Origin: Streptomyces cavernae | GTDB lineage: Bacteria; Actinomycetota; Actinomycetes; Streptomycetales; Streptomycetaceae | Direction of reading: 5' to 3' | DNA length: 64,000 bases | Assembly: GCF_004023625.1 (NCBI RefSeq) | Contig: NZ_RPDJ01000008.1 | Coordinates: 1-64,000 of the forward strand | Part shown: positions 40,461-48,086 of the stretch, one piece after another | How positions within the stretch are numbered: the first letter of the stretch is position 1 | How the letters are laid out: each line of letters begins with the position of its first letter | Position numbers and translations under genes: made by a program | Notes under the pieces: model-generated | Seen by the model: the letters and a program-made list of their open reading frames with translations, nothing else | Told to the model about the DNA's origin: nothing | Database searches by the model: none

Positions 40461-43258
40461 CGAGCACCTCCGCGCAGTTCCACCAGGTCGGCCAGCTCGG
40501 CGTCGGTCAGTTCGGTGAGCGCCGCCTCGCCGGAGCCGAGCACGGCGTCGGCCAGCGCGCGCTTGCGCGACAGCATGTCCGCGATGCGGTCCTCGATGGT
40601 TCCCTCCGTCACGATCCGGTGCACCTGGACGGGCCGTGTCTGGCCGATGCGGTAAGCGCGGTCGGTGGCCTGTGCCTCGACGGCGGGGTTCCACCAGCGG
40701 TCGTAGTGGACGACGTGCTCGGCCCGCGTCAGGTTCAGGCCGGTGCCCGCGGCCTTCAGCGACAACAGGAAGACGGGGACTTCACCTTCCTGGAAGCGCC
40801 GCACCATGGCCTCGCGCTCGGCGACCGGCGTGCCGCCGTGCAGGAACTGCGAGGGCGTCCCGCGCGCGGACAGATGCCGTTCGATCAGCCGCGCCATGCG
40901 CACGTACTGGGTGAAGACCAGCACGCCGGCCCCCTCGGAGAGGATGGTCGCGAGCAGTTCGTCCAGCAGATCCAGCTTTCCGGACCGGCCCGCGATCCTC
41001 GGACGGTCCTCCTTGAGGTACTGCGCCGGGTGGTTGCAGATCTGCTTGAGTCCGGTGAGCAGCTTCACGACGAGTCCACGGCGGGCCATGCCGTCGGCGC
41101 CGGAGATCTCCGCGAGTGTCTCGCGGACCACGGCCTCGTACAGCCCCGCCTGTTCCGTGGTCAGTGACACGGCGTGGTCGGTCTCGGTCTTGGGCGGCAG
41201 TTCGGGGGCGATGCCGGGGTCCGACTTGCGGCGGCGCAGCAGGAAGGGCCGGACGAGCCGGGCGAGCCGGTCCGCCGCAGCCGGGTCCGCGCCGCCCTCG
41301 ACGGCATGTGCGTACCGGGTGCGGAAGGTGCCGAGCCGGCCGAGCAGGCCCGGTGTCGTCCAGTCGAGGATCGCCCACAGCTCGGAGAGGTTGTTCTCCA
41401 CCGGAGTCCCCGTCAGCGCCACGCGCGCGCGTGCGTCGATCGTGCGCAGCGCGCGTGCCGTGTCCGAGTACGGGTTCTTCACGTGCTGCGCCTCGTCCGC
41501 GACGACCATGCCCCACGCGGTCTGAGCGAGCCTGGCCGCGTCGAGCCGCATCGTCCCGTACGTGGTGAGCACGATCTCCCCGTCGGACAGGTCCTCCAGG
41601 GTGCGCCGGGGGCCGTGGAAGCGGCGCACGGGCGTGCCCGGCGCGAACCTCTCCGTCTCGCGCTGCCAGTTGCCGAGCAGGGACGTCGGGCAGACGACCA
41701 GGGTGGGGCCCGGCTCCCGGTCCTGCCGGTGCAGGTGCAGCGCGATCAGTGTGATCGTCTTGCCCAGTCCCATGTCGTCGGCGAGGCATCCGCCGAGGCC
41801 CAGCGACGTCATGGTGTCCAGCCAGCCGAGGCCCCGCAACTGGTAGTCCCGCAGGGTGGCGGCGAGCGCGGCGGGCTGCGCGACGGGTTCCTGCCCCACC
41901 GGGTCGGCCAGCCGCTCCCGCAGCGCCGCCAGCCACCCGGTGGGTTCGACGTCCACCCGGCGTCCGTCGACGTCCGCCGAACCCGTGAGAACGGCGCTGA
42001 GCGCGTCGACGGGTGTGACCTTGTGGTCCTGCTGGTCGCGGGCGCGCCGCACATCGTGGGGATCGACCAGGACCCAGCGGTCACGCAGCCGCACGAGCGG
42101 ACGGTTCGCTTCCGCGAGGCGGTCGAGTTCCTCGCGCGTGAGCCGCTGGTCGCCGAGCGCGAAACGCCAGCCGAAGGCGAGCAGGGCGTCGGCGGACAGG
42201 AACGACGGGATGGACGGGACGTCCGCGACCGGTTCGTCGTCCGGTGGGCCGACGACCGCTCGCGCCGTGAGCCTGTGGGCGAGTTCCCTGGGCCAGTGCA
42301 CGTCCACCCCCGCGCCCGCGAGCAACCGGGCGCCCTCGCCGAGGAGTTCGGTGACGTCGTCGTCGGCGAGTGCGACCGCGTCGGGCACGCTCGCCGAGAG
42401 CAGCGGGGCCAGCGGGGGCCAGGCCCGGGCGGCGCGGCGCAGGGCGAGGAGGGCGTCCATCCGGGCGCCCGGCGCGAACGCGTCCGAACGGGCCCACACC
42501 TCGGCGGCGTCCGCGACGAGCCCCGGGTCGCGGACGCTGTGCACCTGCACCACCGCCCGGAACGGCAACCGTGTCTCGTCCGGCTCCGCCGAATCCAGTC
42601 CCGGTACCTCCAGCCGCAGGGAGACCCGTGCGCCCGCGTCGTGTCCGGCGGCGACGTCCGCGGCCCAGGCCCGCTGCTCCGGCACGTGCTGGGGCGCCTG
42701 CGCGGCGAAGGCGGGGCCGCCCGCCGCGATCTCCGCCGCCGGGGAGCGCGGCAGGGTGTCGGCGACGGCGTCGAGGAAGCCGCGCAGCAGCCGCTCGGGG
42801 TCGGGCATTCGCAGCGGCACCCCGTCACCCGCCGGAACGGCGTGTGCCTCGGGCGGCATCGCGGCGGCGAGTTCGCGGATCAGCTGCAGGTCGTCGGCAC
42901 CGAGCGGCCCCACGCGCCACGCGTCGTGATCACCGGCCGACAGACCGGGCAGCAGCAGCCCGCGGGCGACGAACTGCAGGGCGAGCACGCACGCCGCGCC
43001 CCAGAACGCCGTCGCCCGGTGCGTTTCCGCGGCGGCACGCGCGCGCGTGAGCACCGGAAGAGCGGCCCGTACCGGCAGCAGCGTGGCGGGGACGGTCATC
43101 TGCTGGACACCGTGCCGGACGCCGTCGTCCCCGGGGGCGACGACGGTCAGCTCCCGCACGGGTCCGGCGCCCGCCGAGGGAGGCGCGGCGCCGTCGGGCC
43201 CGTCGGCGCGCCAGAAGGCGACCATCCCGGTGCGCGCCGGGTCCCCGGGCACGAACAC
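40457..43258 (-). CDS. SWI2/SNF2-family DNA helicase/ATPase
   Basis: A protein of 933 residues from the first canonical start. Helicase motifs in order: LADDMGLGKTITLIALHLHR (I), VVCPTSLLGNWQRE (Ia), VVADEAQHVKNP (II, DEAQ), ALTGTPVENNLSELW (III), VLVFTQYV (IV), LSLKAAGTGLNLTRA (V) and DRAYRIGQTRPVQVHR (VI). The N-terminal 450 residues are the bacterial SNF2 extension. Such ATPases move along duplex DNA or remodel nucleoprotein. GTG 43258 has no ribosome site. The frame stays open upstream to an ATC at 43324 that lies 6 bases after GAGGAG, and the added residues (SELARCCAVFVPGDPARTG) look like genuine protein. The true start may be that ATC. Confidence 0.92.
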   Translation of the reverse strand: MFVPGDPARTGMVAFWRADGPDGAAPPSAGAGPVRELTVVAPGDDGVRHGVQQMTVPATLLPVRAALPVLTRARAAAETHRATAFWGAACVLALQFVARGLLLPGLSAGDHDAWRVGPLGADDLQLIRELAAAMPPEAHAVPAGDGVPLRMPDPERLLRGFLDAVADTLPRSPAAEIAAGGPAFAAQAPQHVPEQRAWAADVAAGHDAGARVSLRLEVPGLDSAEPDETRLPFRAVVQVHSVRDPGLVADAAEVWARSDAFAPGARMDALLALRRAARAWPPLAPLLSASVPDAVALADDDVTELLGEGARLLAGAGVDVHWPRELAHRLTARAVVGPPDDEPVADVPSIPSFLSADALLAFGWRFALGDQRLTREELDRLAEANRPLVRLRDRWVLVDPHDVRRARDQQDHKVTPVDALSAVLTGSADVDGRRVDVEPTGWLAALRERLADPVGQEPVAQPAALAATLRDYQLRGLGWLDTMTSLGLGGCLADDMGLGKTITLIALHLHRQDREPGPTLVVCPTSLLGNWQRETERFAPGTPVRRFHGPRRTLEDLSDGEIVLTTYGTMRLDAARLAQTAWGMVVADEAQHVKNPYSDTARALRTIDARARVALTGTPVENNLSELWAILDWTTPGLLGRLGTFRTRYAHAVEGGADPAAADRLARLVRPFLLRRRKSDPGIAPELPPKTETDHAVSLTTEQAGLYEAVVRETLAEISGADGMARRGLVVKLLTGLKQICNHPAQYLKEDRPRIAGRSGKLDLLDELLATILSEGAGVLVFTQYVRMARLIERHLSARGTPSQFLHGGTPVAEREAMVRRFQEGEVPVFLLSLKAAGTGLNLTRAEHVVHYDRWWNPAVEAQATDRAYRIGQTRPVQVHRIVTEGTIEDRIADMLSRKRALADAVLGSGEAALTELTDAELADLVELRGGAR

Positions 43259-43509
43259 GGCACAGCAGCGGGCTAGTTCGGAGATCTCGCAAGGGGTGGC
43301 AGCGGCCGATCCATGCGCGGGGATGGTTAACTCCTCAAATTTGACTACTGGGCGCCTTACCGAGAGTACAGCACTTCGGTGCGGAGCGTCTCAGGGTTGA
43401 CTGAGGGGCCGGCCTCAGGGTCGTATCAGGGTCGTGGCCCGGAACCGTGGAAAGCGCGGGGCCGTTCTCAGGACAGAGAGCGGCACGGGCCGCGAAGGAG
43501 GCGACGCAG

Positions 43510-43692
43510 ATGTCGAAGAACCAGAAGATCGCCGTAGGGGGAGCGGCGGTCGGACTGCTCCTGTTGATCTGGCTGCCCTGGTGGGCCGCCCTCCTCATAG
43601 TCCTCGGAGTGCCCGCCGCGGCCTATCTGACCCTCGACCCCTCGCAGCGGCGCAGGCTGCGCCGGGTCACCCGCAAGGAGATCGGCCGCTGA
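43510..43692 (+). CDS. Small membrane protein
   Basis: A 60-residue protein, MSKNQKIAVGG then GLLLLIWLPWWAALLIVLG, with one or two membrane segments and a basic C-terminus (SQRRRLRRVTRKEIGR), so the tail should be cytosolic. GAAGGAGG lies 8 bases before the ATG, which supports translation. It is monocistronic with a strong hairpin 17 bp after the stop. I do not know its function. Confidence 0.8.
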   Translation: MSKNQKIAVGGAAVGLLLLIWLPWWAALLIVLGVPAAAYLTLDPSQRRRLRRVTRKEIGR

Positions 43693-43708
43693 GGCCGGCG
43701 GCGCCCCG

Positions 43709-43748
43709 CGCCTGATCCCGCCGGGCACCCGGCCGGCGGGATCAGGCG
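43709..43748. terminator. 16-bp perfect stem-loop after the small membrane protein gene
   Basis: CGCCTGATCCCGCCGG (43709-43724) pairs fully with CCGGCGGGATCAGGCG (43733-43748) around an 8-base loop. There is no T-run, as is common for Streptomyces terminators. It lies between convergent genes and could work in both directions. Confidence 0.8.
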
Positions 43749-43888
43749 GTCGCCGTGGCCTGGCGCCCCGACAGGCGACGTTCGCCCCGTCGCGACGCCC
43801 GGCACGCTCCGCCAAGCTCTTCTCGCAGGGGGACCTTTATGGCGCCGCTCCTCAACGGGCAAACGTTGCCTGCCTGTCGGGGCACTGG

Positions 43889-44821
43889 TCAGAGGGGGCG
43901 CACCGCTATTTTGTCGAGCGCCGCCAGCAGCCCCGGAAGCTCCGGTCCGCGGCCCACCGGCAGCACCTCACCGGGCTCCTCGTCGAGGAGGACGAACGCG
44001 ATGTCGTCGGTCCTGGCCACCATCGACCAGCCGGGACCGTCGGCCCGCAGGGTGCGCGCGTCGCCCGGCGCGAACGACGAGCGGATCCGGCCCAGGGGCG
44101 GCGGGGTCTCCAGGTACGCGCGCACCTCCGCGAGTACCCGACGGATGCCGCCGTGCCCGGTGCCCCCACCGGCGCCCGGGCCGTCCGCCGACTCCGAGCC
44201 GCGGTGCTCGGCCGCCGCCTCGCCTGCGCCCGGTGATCCGGACCCGTCCGGGGCGTCACCATCGGCACCGGGCCCGCCCGGGCCCTCGGCGTCGGCGGAT
44301 CCTCCGCCGGGGGACAGGAAGGCGTCGTCGTCGATCTGTTCGCGCCAGCTGGCCCACTGCAGCGCGATCTCGTCGGCGCCCAGCCTGCGCTGCGCCGGAC
44401 CCCAGGCGCTGGTGTCCGGGGGACGCAGCGGCGGACGGTCCGAGATCTCGGGCGCCGGGTCGTGCGGTGCGGGCACCCCCGGCGCGGCGACCGCCAGCTC
44501 CAGCGGCCACCCCGGCAGCGCCGCCACCATGCTGCGGTCGTCCGGAGACAGGTCGTACTCCATACCGCAGTCCCAGGACGCGATGGCGACGGCCACGAGC
44601 GAGACGTCGTCGATCACGACCGTCCACCGCGCGCCCTCGCCGTCCTGACCGAGCACCAGGCCGTACCCGTCGGGGTGGGGCGCGAGGTCGAGCGCCGCGC
44701 ACGCCTCCGGATAGTCGTCGCCCAGCACGCTGGGGAACTGCGCGGGCGTCAACAGTACCGCCGTCAGTACGAACAGCGCGTCGTCCTCGGCGGCGACGGG
44801 CGTCTCGTCCGTCTCGGCCAT
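43889..44821 (-). CDS. Conserved hypothetical protein with disordered middle
   Basis: A 310-residue soluble protein. The N-terminal domain (about 1-110: LFVLTAVLLTPAQFPSVLGD, DGYGLVLGQDGEGARWTVVI, SWDCGMEYDLSPDDRSMVAA) and the C-terminal domain (about 225-310: RADGPGWSMVARTDDIAFVL) flank a Gly/Ala/Asp-rich low-complexity stretch (about 170-222). It has no catalytic motif I recognise. GGGGAGG precedes the ATG. Its function is unknown. Confidence 0.7.
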   Translation of the reverse strand: MAETDETPVAAEDDALFVLTAVLLTPAQFPSVLGDDYPEACAALDLAPHPDGYGLVLGQDGEGARWTVVIDDVSLVAVAIASWDCGMEYDLSPDDRSMVAALPGWPLELAVAAPGVPAPHDPAPEISDRPPLRPPDTSAWGPAQRRLGADEIALQWASWREQIDDDAFLSPGGGSADAEGPGGPGADGDAPDGSGSPGAGEAAAEHRGSESADGPGAGGGTGHGGIRRVLAEVRAYLETPPPLGRIRSSFAPGDARTLRADGPGWSMVARTDDIAFVLLDEEPGEVLPVGRGPELPGLLAALDKIAVRPL

Positions 44822-44935
44822 CCCGGCCTCCCCACTTGTTACTCGTCCGTCGGCGCACCATAGTGGGCGGCCGAGCCGATTGTCACGGGGCCGCCGTGCA
44901 CCCCGGGCCCCACCGGCCCGCCCACCCGTCCGCCC

Positions 44936-45238
44936 TCAGGCCGCGGGCAGCCCGAGTAACGCGCGCGCCACCATTCGCGGCGACTCGTTCCGCTCCCGGG
45001 CGAGGGCCATCACCGCACGGCACGCCAGCTCGTTGACCCCGAAGGACAGCGCCTCCGGCGAGACCCACGCCGCGGCCTCCTCGATCCGCTCCCGATCGTC
45101 CTCCGCGCACGCCGACACGTAGTCGGCGGCCGCTTCGAACAGGTTGTGCGTACGCTTCCGAGGACGCGCCGGCTTCACCTCGCGGGGCTCTTCCGCCGCA
45201 GCCCGAGCGAGCCAGAACTTGCGCAGTCTGCCGAACAT
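44936..45238 (-). CDS. Small conserved hypothetical protein
   Basis: A 100-residue helical protein, MFGRLRKFWLARAAAEEPRE then a basic RPRKRTHNLF and a helical core (AAADYVSACAEDDRERIEEA, ELACRAVMALARERNESPRM). It is divergent from the MpaB-like gene. GGGGAAGG lies before the ATG. No family is recognised; it could be a small DNA- or membrane-associated protein. Confidence 0.65.
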   Translation of the reverse strand: MFGRLRKFWLARAAAEEPREVKPARPRKRTHNLFEAAADYVSACAEDDRERIEEAAAWVSPEALSFGVNELACRAVMALARERNESPRMVARALLGLPAA

Positions 45239-45332
45239 ACGGTCCGCCTTCCCCCAACACGGTTCGCTGATCGTTCATCTGCCGCTACTCAACGTAGAGT
45301 TGAAGCTCCGACGGCAGAAGGGGGACAACCCG

Positions 45333-46247
45333 GTGAAGCGCTACGAGAGGCTCGCGCGGATCAGGCGGCTCGACCCGGTGAAGGACGCCCCGGAGATCTA
45401 CCGGCTCTCCGCCGCGTACGAGTTCCCCTGGGACTACACCCGCGCTCTCGAGCTGGCGCTCTACCGTACGTACGCCGTGCCCAGCATCGGCCGTCTGCTC
45501 GCCGAGACCGCCGAACTCACCGACCGCACACAGAAGCGCTACGACGACACCTCGCTGCTGCTCGACACCGTCGTCGAGCACGGCTTCGACAGCGACCAGG
45601 GCCGCACGGCGATCCGCCGCATCAACCAGATGCACCGCAGCTACGACATCAGCAACGACGACATGCGCTACGTGCTGTCCACCTTCGTGGTGATGCCCCG
45701 GCGCTGGATCGACACCTACGGCTGGCGCAGGCTGTCCCGGCACGAGATCGTCGCATCGAGCGTCTACTACCGCACGCTGGGCCGGCACATGGGCATCCGG
45801 GACATCCCCGAGAGCTACGAGGAGTTCGAAGCCCTGCTCGACGGCTACGAGAAGGCCCACTTCGCATGGGACGAGGGGGCACGCCGAGTCTCGGACGCGA
45901 CCCTCGGTCTCATGACCTCCTGGTACCCGCGGCCCCTCGCCCCGCTGCTGCGCGCCACGACCGTCGCACTGCTCGACGAGCCGTTGCTGCGCGCCTTCCG
46001 CTACGAGCCGCCCGCAGCCGCCACCCGCACCCTGGTCCGCCGCGCGGTACGGGCCCGCGGCCGGTTCGTACGCCTGCTGCCGCCGCGCCGCGCCCCGCAC
46101 TTCGCACGCCAGAACTGGGAGATCAAGGGGTACCCCGACGGATACCGGGTGTCCGAACTCGGCACCACGCCCGTGCCCGGCGTCCTTGGCTGTCCGGTGC
46201 GGCCGGCTGCCGCGAGTGAACCGGACGCGCCTTCGTCCGCGGAGTGA
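45333..46247 (+). CDS. MpaB-family (DUF2236) oxygenase
   Basis: A 304-residue protein of the MpaB/latex-clearing-protein family. Family hallmarks: YEFPWDYTRALELALYRTYA, the helix RINQMHRSYDISNDDMRYVL that carries the haem-region His, and FVVMPRRWIDTYGWRRLSRHE. Family members are haem oxygenases that cleave terpenoid or rubber C=C bonds, or act on unknown substrates; the substrate here is unknown. The GTG at 45333 is preceded by AAGGGGGA. Its 3' end overlaps the first copies of the 28-bp tandem repeat, so its last residues (SEPDAPSSAE) come from repeat sequence. Confidence 0.82.
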   Translation: MKRYERLARIRRLDPVKDAPEIYRLSAAYEFPWDYTRALELALYRTYAVPSIGRLLAETAELTDRTQKRYDDTSLLLDTVVEHGFDSDQGRTAIRRINQMHRSYDISNDDMRYVLSTFVVMPRRWIDTYGWRRLSRHEIVASSVYYRTLGRHMGIRDIPESYEEFEALLDGYEKAHFAWDEGARRVSDATLGLMTSWYPRPLAPLLRATTVALLDEPLLRAFRYEPPAAATRTLVRRAVRARGRFVRLLPPRRAPHFARQNWEIKGYPDGYRVSELGTTPVPGVLGCPVRPAAASEPDAPSSAE

Positions 46248-46409
46248 ATCGGGTGCGCTTTCGTCCGCGGAGTGAATCGGGTGCGCTTTCGTCCGCGGAG
46301 TGAACCGGGTGCGCTTTCGTCCGCGGAGTGAACCAGGAACGCTTTCCTCCGCGGTGTGAACCGGGTGCGCCTTCGTCCGCGGAGTGAACCGGGCACATCT
46401 CCGTCCGCG
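46214..46409 (+). repeat. Seven tandem copies of a 28-bp unit
   Basis: Units begin GAGTGAA(C/T)CGGGTGCG at 46214, 46242, 46270, 46298, 46326, 46354 and 46382, each exactly 28 bp apart, and each ends with the palindrome TCCGCGGA that runs into the next unit. The first two copies overlap the stop region of the MpaB-like gene; the rest fill the gap before the convergent methyltransferase gene. Copies 5 to 7 carry more changes. Confidence 0.95.
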
Positions 46410-46429
46410 GAGGGAGTTGGCCCGAGGCC

Positions 46430-47038
46430 TCACGCCTCGCGCACCGCGCGGGCGAGGAAACGCTCGTCCTCGTCGACGTACGAGATCATGCGCCACCCGG
46501 AACGGGCGAGCAGCGGGCCCAGGTTGCCCTCCGCGCGCAGGTCCTCCGGGGTGAGCCGCCGACCCTGGCGGGCGGCCAGCGCCGCGCGCCCGACGGGGTG
46601 GAACAGCGCCAGCGTCCCCTCGGGCCGCACCACCCGCGCGAGTTCGCGCAGATTCGCGGCCGGGTCCGGCAGATGCGCGATGAGGCCGGCGGCGAAGACC
46701 GCGTCCAGCGACTCGGTGCGCAACGGCAGCGCGGCGACATCGGCGAGCACCAGCCCGCCGTCGCGGTCCCGTCCCGCCCGGACGGCGGCCTCCAGCATGG
46801 CCGGGGTCAGATCCACCCCCAGCACGACCCCGGAGGGCCCCACTGCCTCCCTGAGCGGCGGCAGGGCCCGCCCCGTGCCGCAGCCCGCGTCGAGCACTCG
46901 GCCCCCCGCGCGCAGACCCAACTCGGCGACCGCGGCCGCGTAGACGGGTGCGTCGTCGGGGAAGCGCGCGTCCCAGTCGGCCGCGCGTGCCGTGAAGAAC
47001 TCCTGGACGTGGGTGTGGTCGTCGCTCATGCTCCGCAT
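46430..47038 (-). CDS. Class I SAM-dependent methyltransferase
   Basis: A 202-residue methyltransferase of the UbiE/type-11 form. Motif I is GGRVLDAGCGTGRALPPL, followed by VVLGVDLTPAMLEAA (acidic residue binding the ribose), VLADVAALPLRTESLDAVFA and ARVVRPEGTLALFHPVG. The length is short but complete for the fold. The substrate is unknown. ATG 47038 is used; ATG 47029 gives a slightly shorter protein, and neither has a strong ribosome site. The 28-bp repeats lie directly after its stop. Confidence 0.85.
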   Translation of the reverse strand: MRSMSDDHTHVQEFFTARAADWDARFPDDAPVYAAAVAELGLRAGGRVLDAGCGTGRALPPLREAVGPSGVVLGVDLTPAMLEAAVRAGRDRDGGLVLADVAALPLRTESLDAVFAAGLIAHLPDPAANLRELARVVRPEGTLALFHPVGRAALAARQGRRLTPEDLRAEGNLGPLLARSGWRMISYVDEDERFLARAVREA

Positions 47039-47163
47039 GATTCCGCATCGGAGTCACGCGACGCAGTGCACAGGTTCGGGCAGGACCCGATCGTTCCAGG
47101 ACCACACCCGACCGATACCAACGGTTTTCGAAAGGCGCCCCCGTTGCGCGCCCCCACCGGGAC

Positions 47164-47169
47164 TAGCGT
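47164..47169 (+). promoter_or_regulatory. -10 element of the MHYT gene, probably leaderless
   Basis: TAGCGT ends 9 bases before the ATG at 47179, with no ribosome binding site between. This is the same hexamer and spacing type as the SDR promoter at 30175. Confidence 0.55.
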
Positions 47170-47178
47170 CCGTGGGCC

Positions 47179-47952
47179 ATGGGACACCTGGAGCACGCCG
47201 CGTTCGGCTGGCTGACCCCCGTGCTGTCGTACGCGATGGCCTGCATCGGCGCCGCCCTCGGGCTGCGCTGCACCGTCCGGGCGCTCGACACCACGGGACC
47301 CGCGCGCCGCAACTGGCTGCTCACCGCGGCCTCCGCGATCGGCACCGGCATCTGGACCATGCACTTCGTGGCCATGCTCGGCTTCGCCGCCACCGGCACC
47401 GAGATCCGCTACGACGTGCCGCTGACCGTCCTCAGTCTGGTCGTCGCCATGGTGGTAGTCGGTGCCGGGGTGTTCGCCGTCGGCTACGGACCCGACCGCG
47501 GACGCGCCCTAGTCCTCGGCGGGCTCACCACCGGGCTCGGTGTGGCGAGCATGCACTACCTGGGCATGGCGGCCCTGCGGCTGCACGGCACCGTGTCCTA
47601 CGACCCGCTCCTCGTGGGCCTCTCCGTGGTGATCGCCGTGGTCGCGGCGACCGCGGCCCTGTGGGCGGCGCTCAACATCAAGTCACCCGTCGCGGTCACC
47701 CTCGCGTCACTCGTCATGGGAGGGGCGGTGAGCAGCATGCACTACACCGGCATGATCGCGGTGAGCGTGCGTGTCACACCGTCCGCGGCGGAGCTTCCCG
47801 GGGCCACGGCGATGCAGTTCGTCTTCCCCCTCGCCGTCGGCCTGGGCTCCTACCTCTTCCTGACGTCGGCGTTCGTCGCGCTCTCCCCGACGGCGGGCGA
47901 GCGCGCGGCCACCGCTTCGGCCCAGCGTCCGGTCGAGAGCGCCGCCCTCTAG
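47179..47952 (+). CDS. MHYT-domain integral membrane sensor
   Basis: A 257-residue protein with seven predicted membrane helices. The three MHYT-type motifs, each near the outer face of a helix, read WTMHFVAMLGF, ASMHYLGMAAL and SSMHYTGMIAV. The Met/His/Tyr residues are thought to bind copper and to sense O2, CO or NO. Unlike many MHYT proteins it has no attached GGDEF/EAL or kinase domain, so it may act on a partner; the conservon kinase-like gene starts 134 bp downstream in the same direction. Confidence 0.92.
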   Translation: MGHLEHAAFGWLTPVLSYAMACIGAALGLRCTVRALDTTGPARRNWLLTAASAIGTGIWTMHFVAMLGFAATGTEIRYDVPLTVLSLVVAMVVVGAGVFAVGYGPDRGRALVLGGLTTGLGVASMHYLGMAALRLHGTVSYDPLLVGLSVVIAVVAATAALWAALNIKSPVAVTLASLVMGGAVSSMHYTGMIAVSVRVTPSAAELPGATAMQFVFPLAVGLGSYLFLTSAFVALSPTAGERAATASAQRPVESAAL

Positions 47953-48031
47953 CCGAGAGTCCCGCCCTTCGTGCCCCAGGTCGAGAACCACCGCCCGGGC
48001 CGAGAGTCCCGCCCCCGGTCGAGAACCACCG
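47952..48031 (+). repeat. Composite direct repeats between MHYT gene and cvnA
   Basis: GCCGAGAGTCCCGCCC occurs at 47952-47967 and 47999-48014, each followed by GGTCGAGAACCACCG (47979-47993 and 48017-48031). The spacer differs between copies. They precede the cvnA ribosome site and may be a regulator target. Confidence 0.7.
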
Positions 48032-48086
48032 TCCTGGCCAGGAGCGCCGACCGCCGGACGCCCAGACCCCTGCGAACGAGGAAGCC

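Noticed and set aside
41174..43276. 700-codon plus-strand open frame across the SNF2 helicase
   Set aside because: Composition typical of an antisense frame in high-GC DNA; the minus strand has every helicase motif.
46214..46409. CRISPR-like array
   Set aside because: The 28-bp units are contiguous with no spacers, and no cas genes are near.
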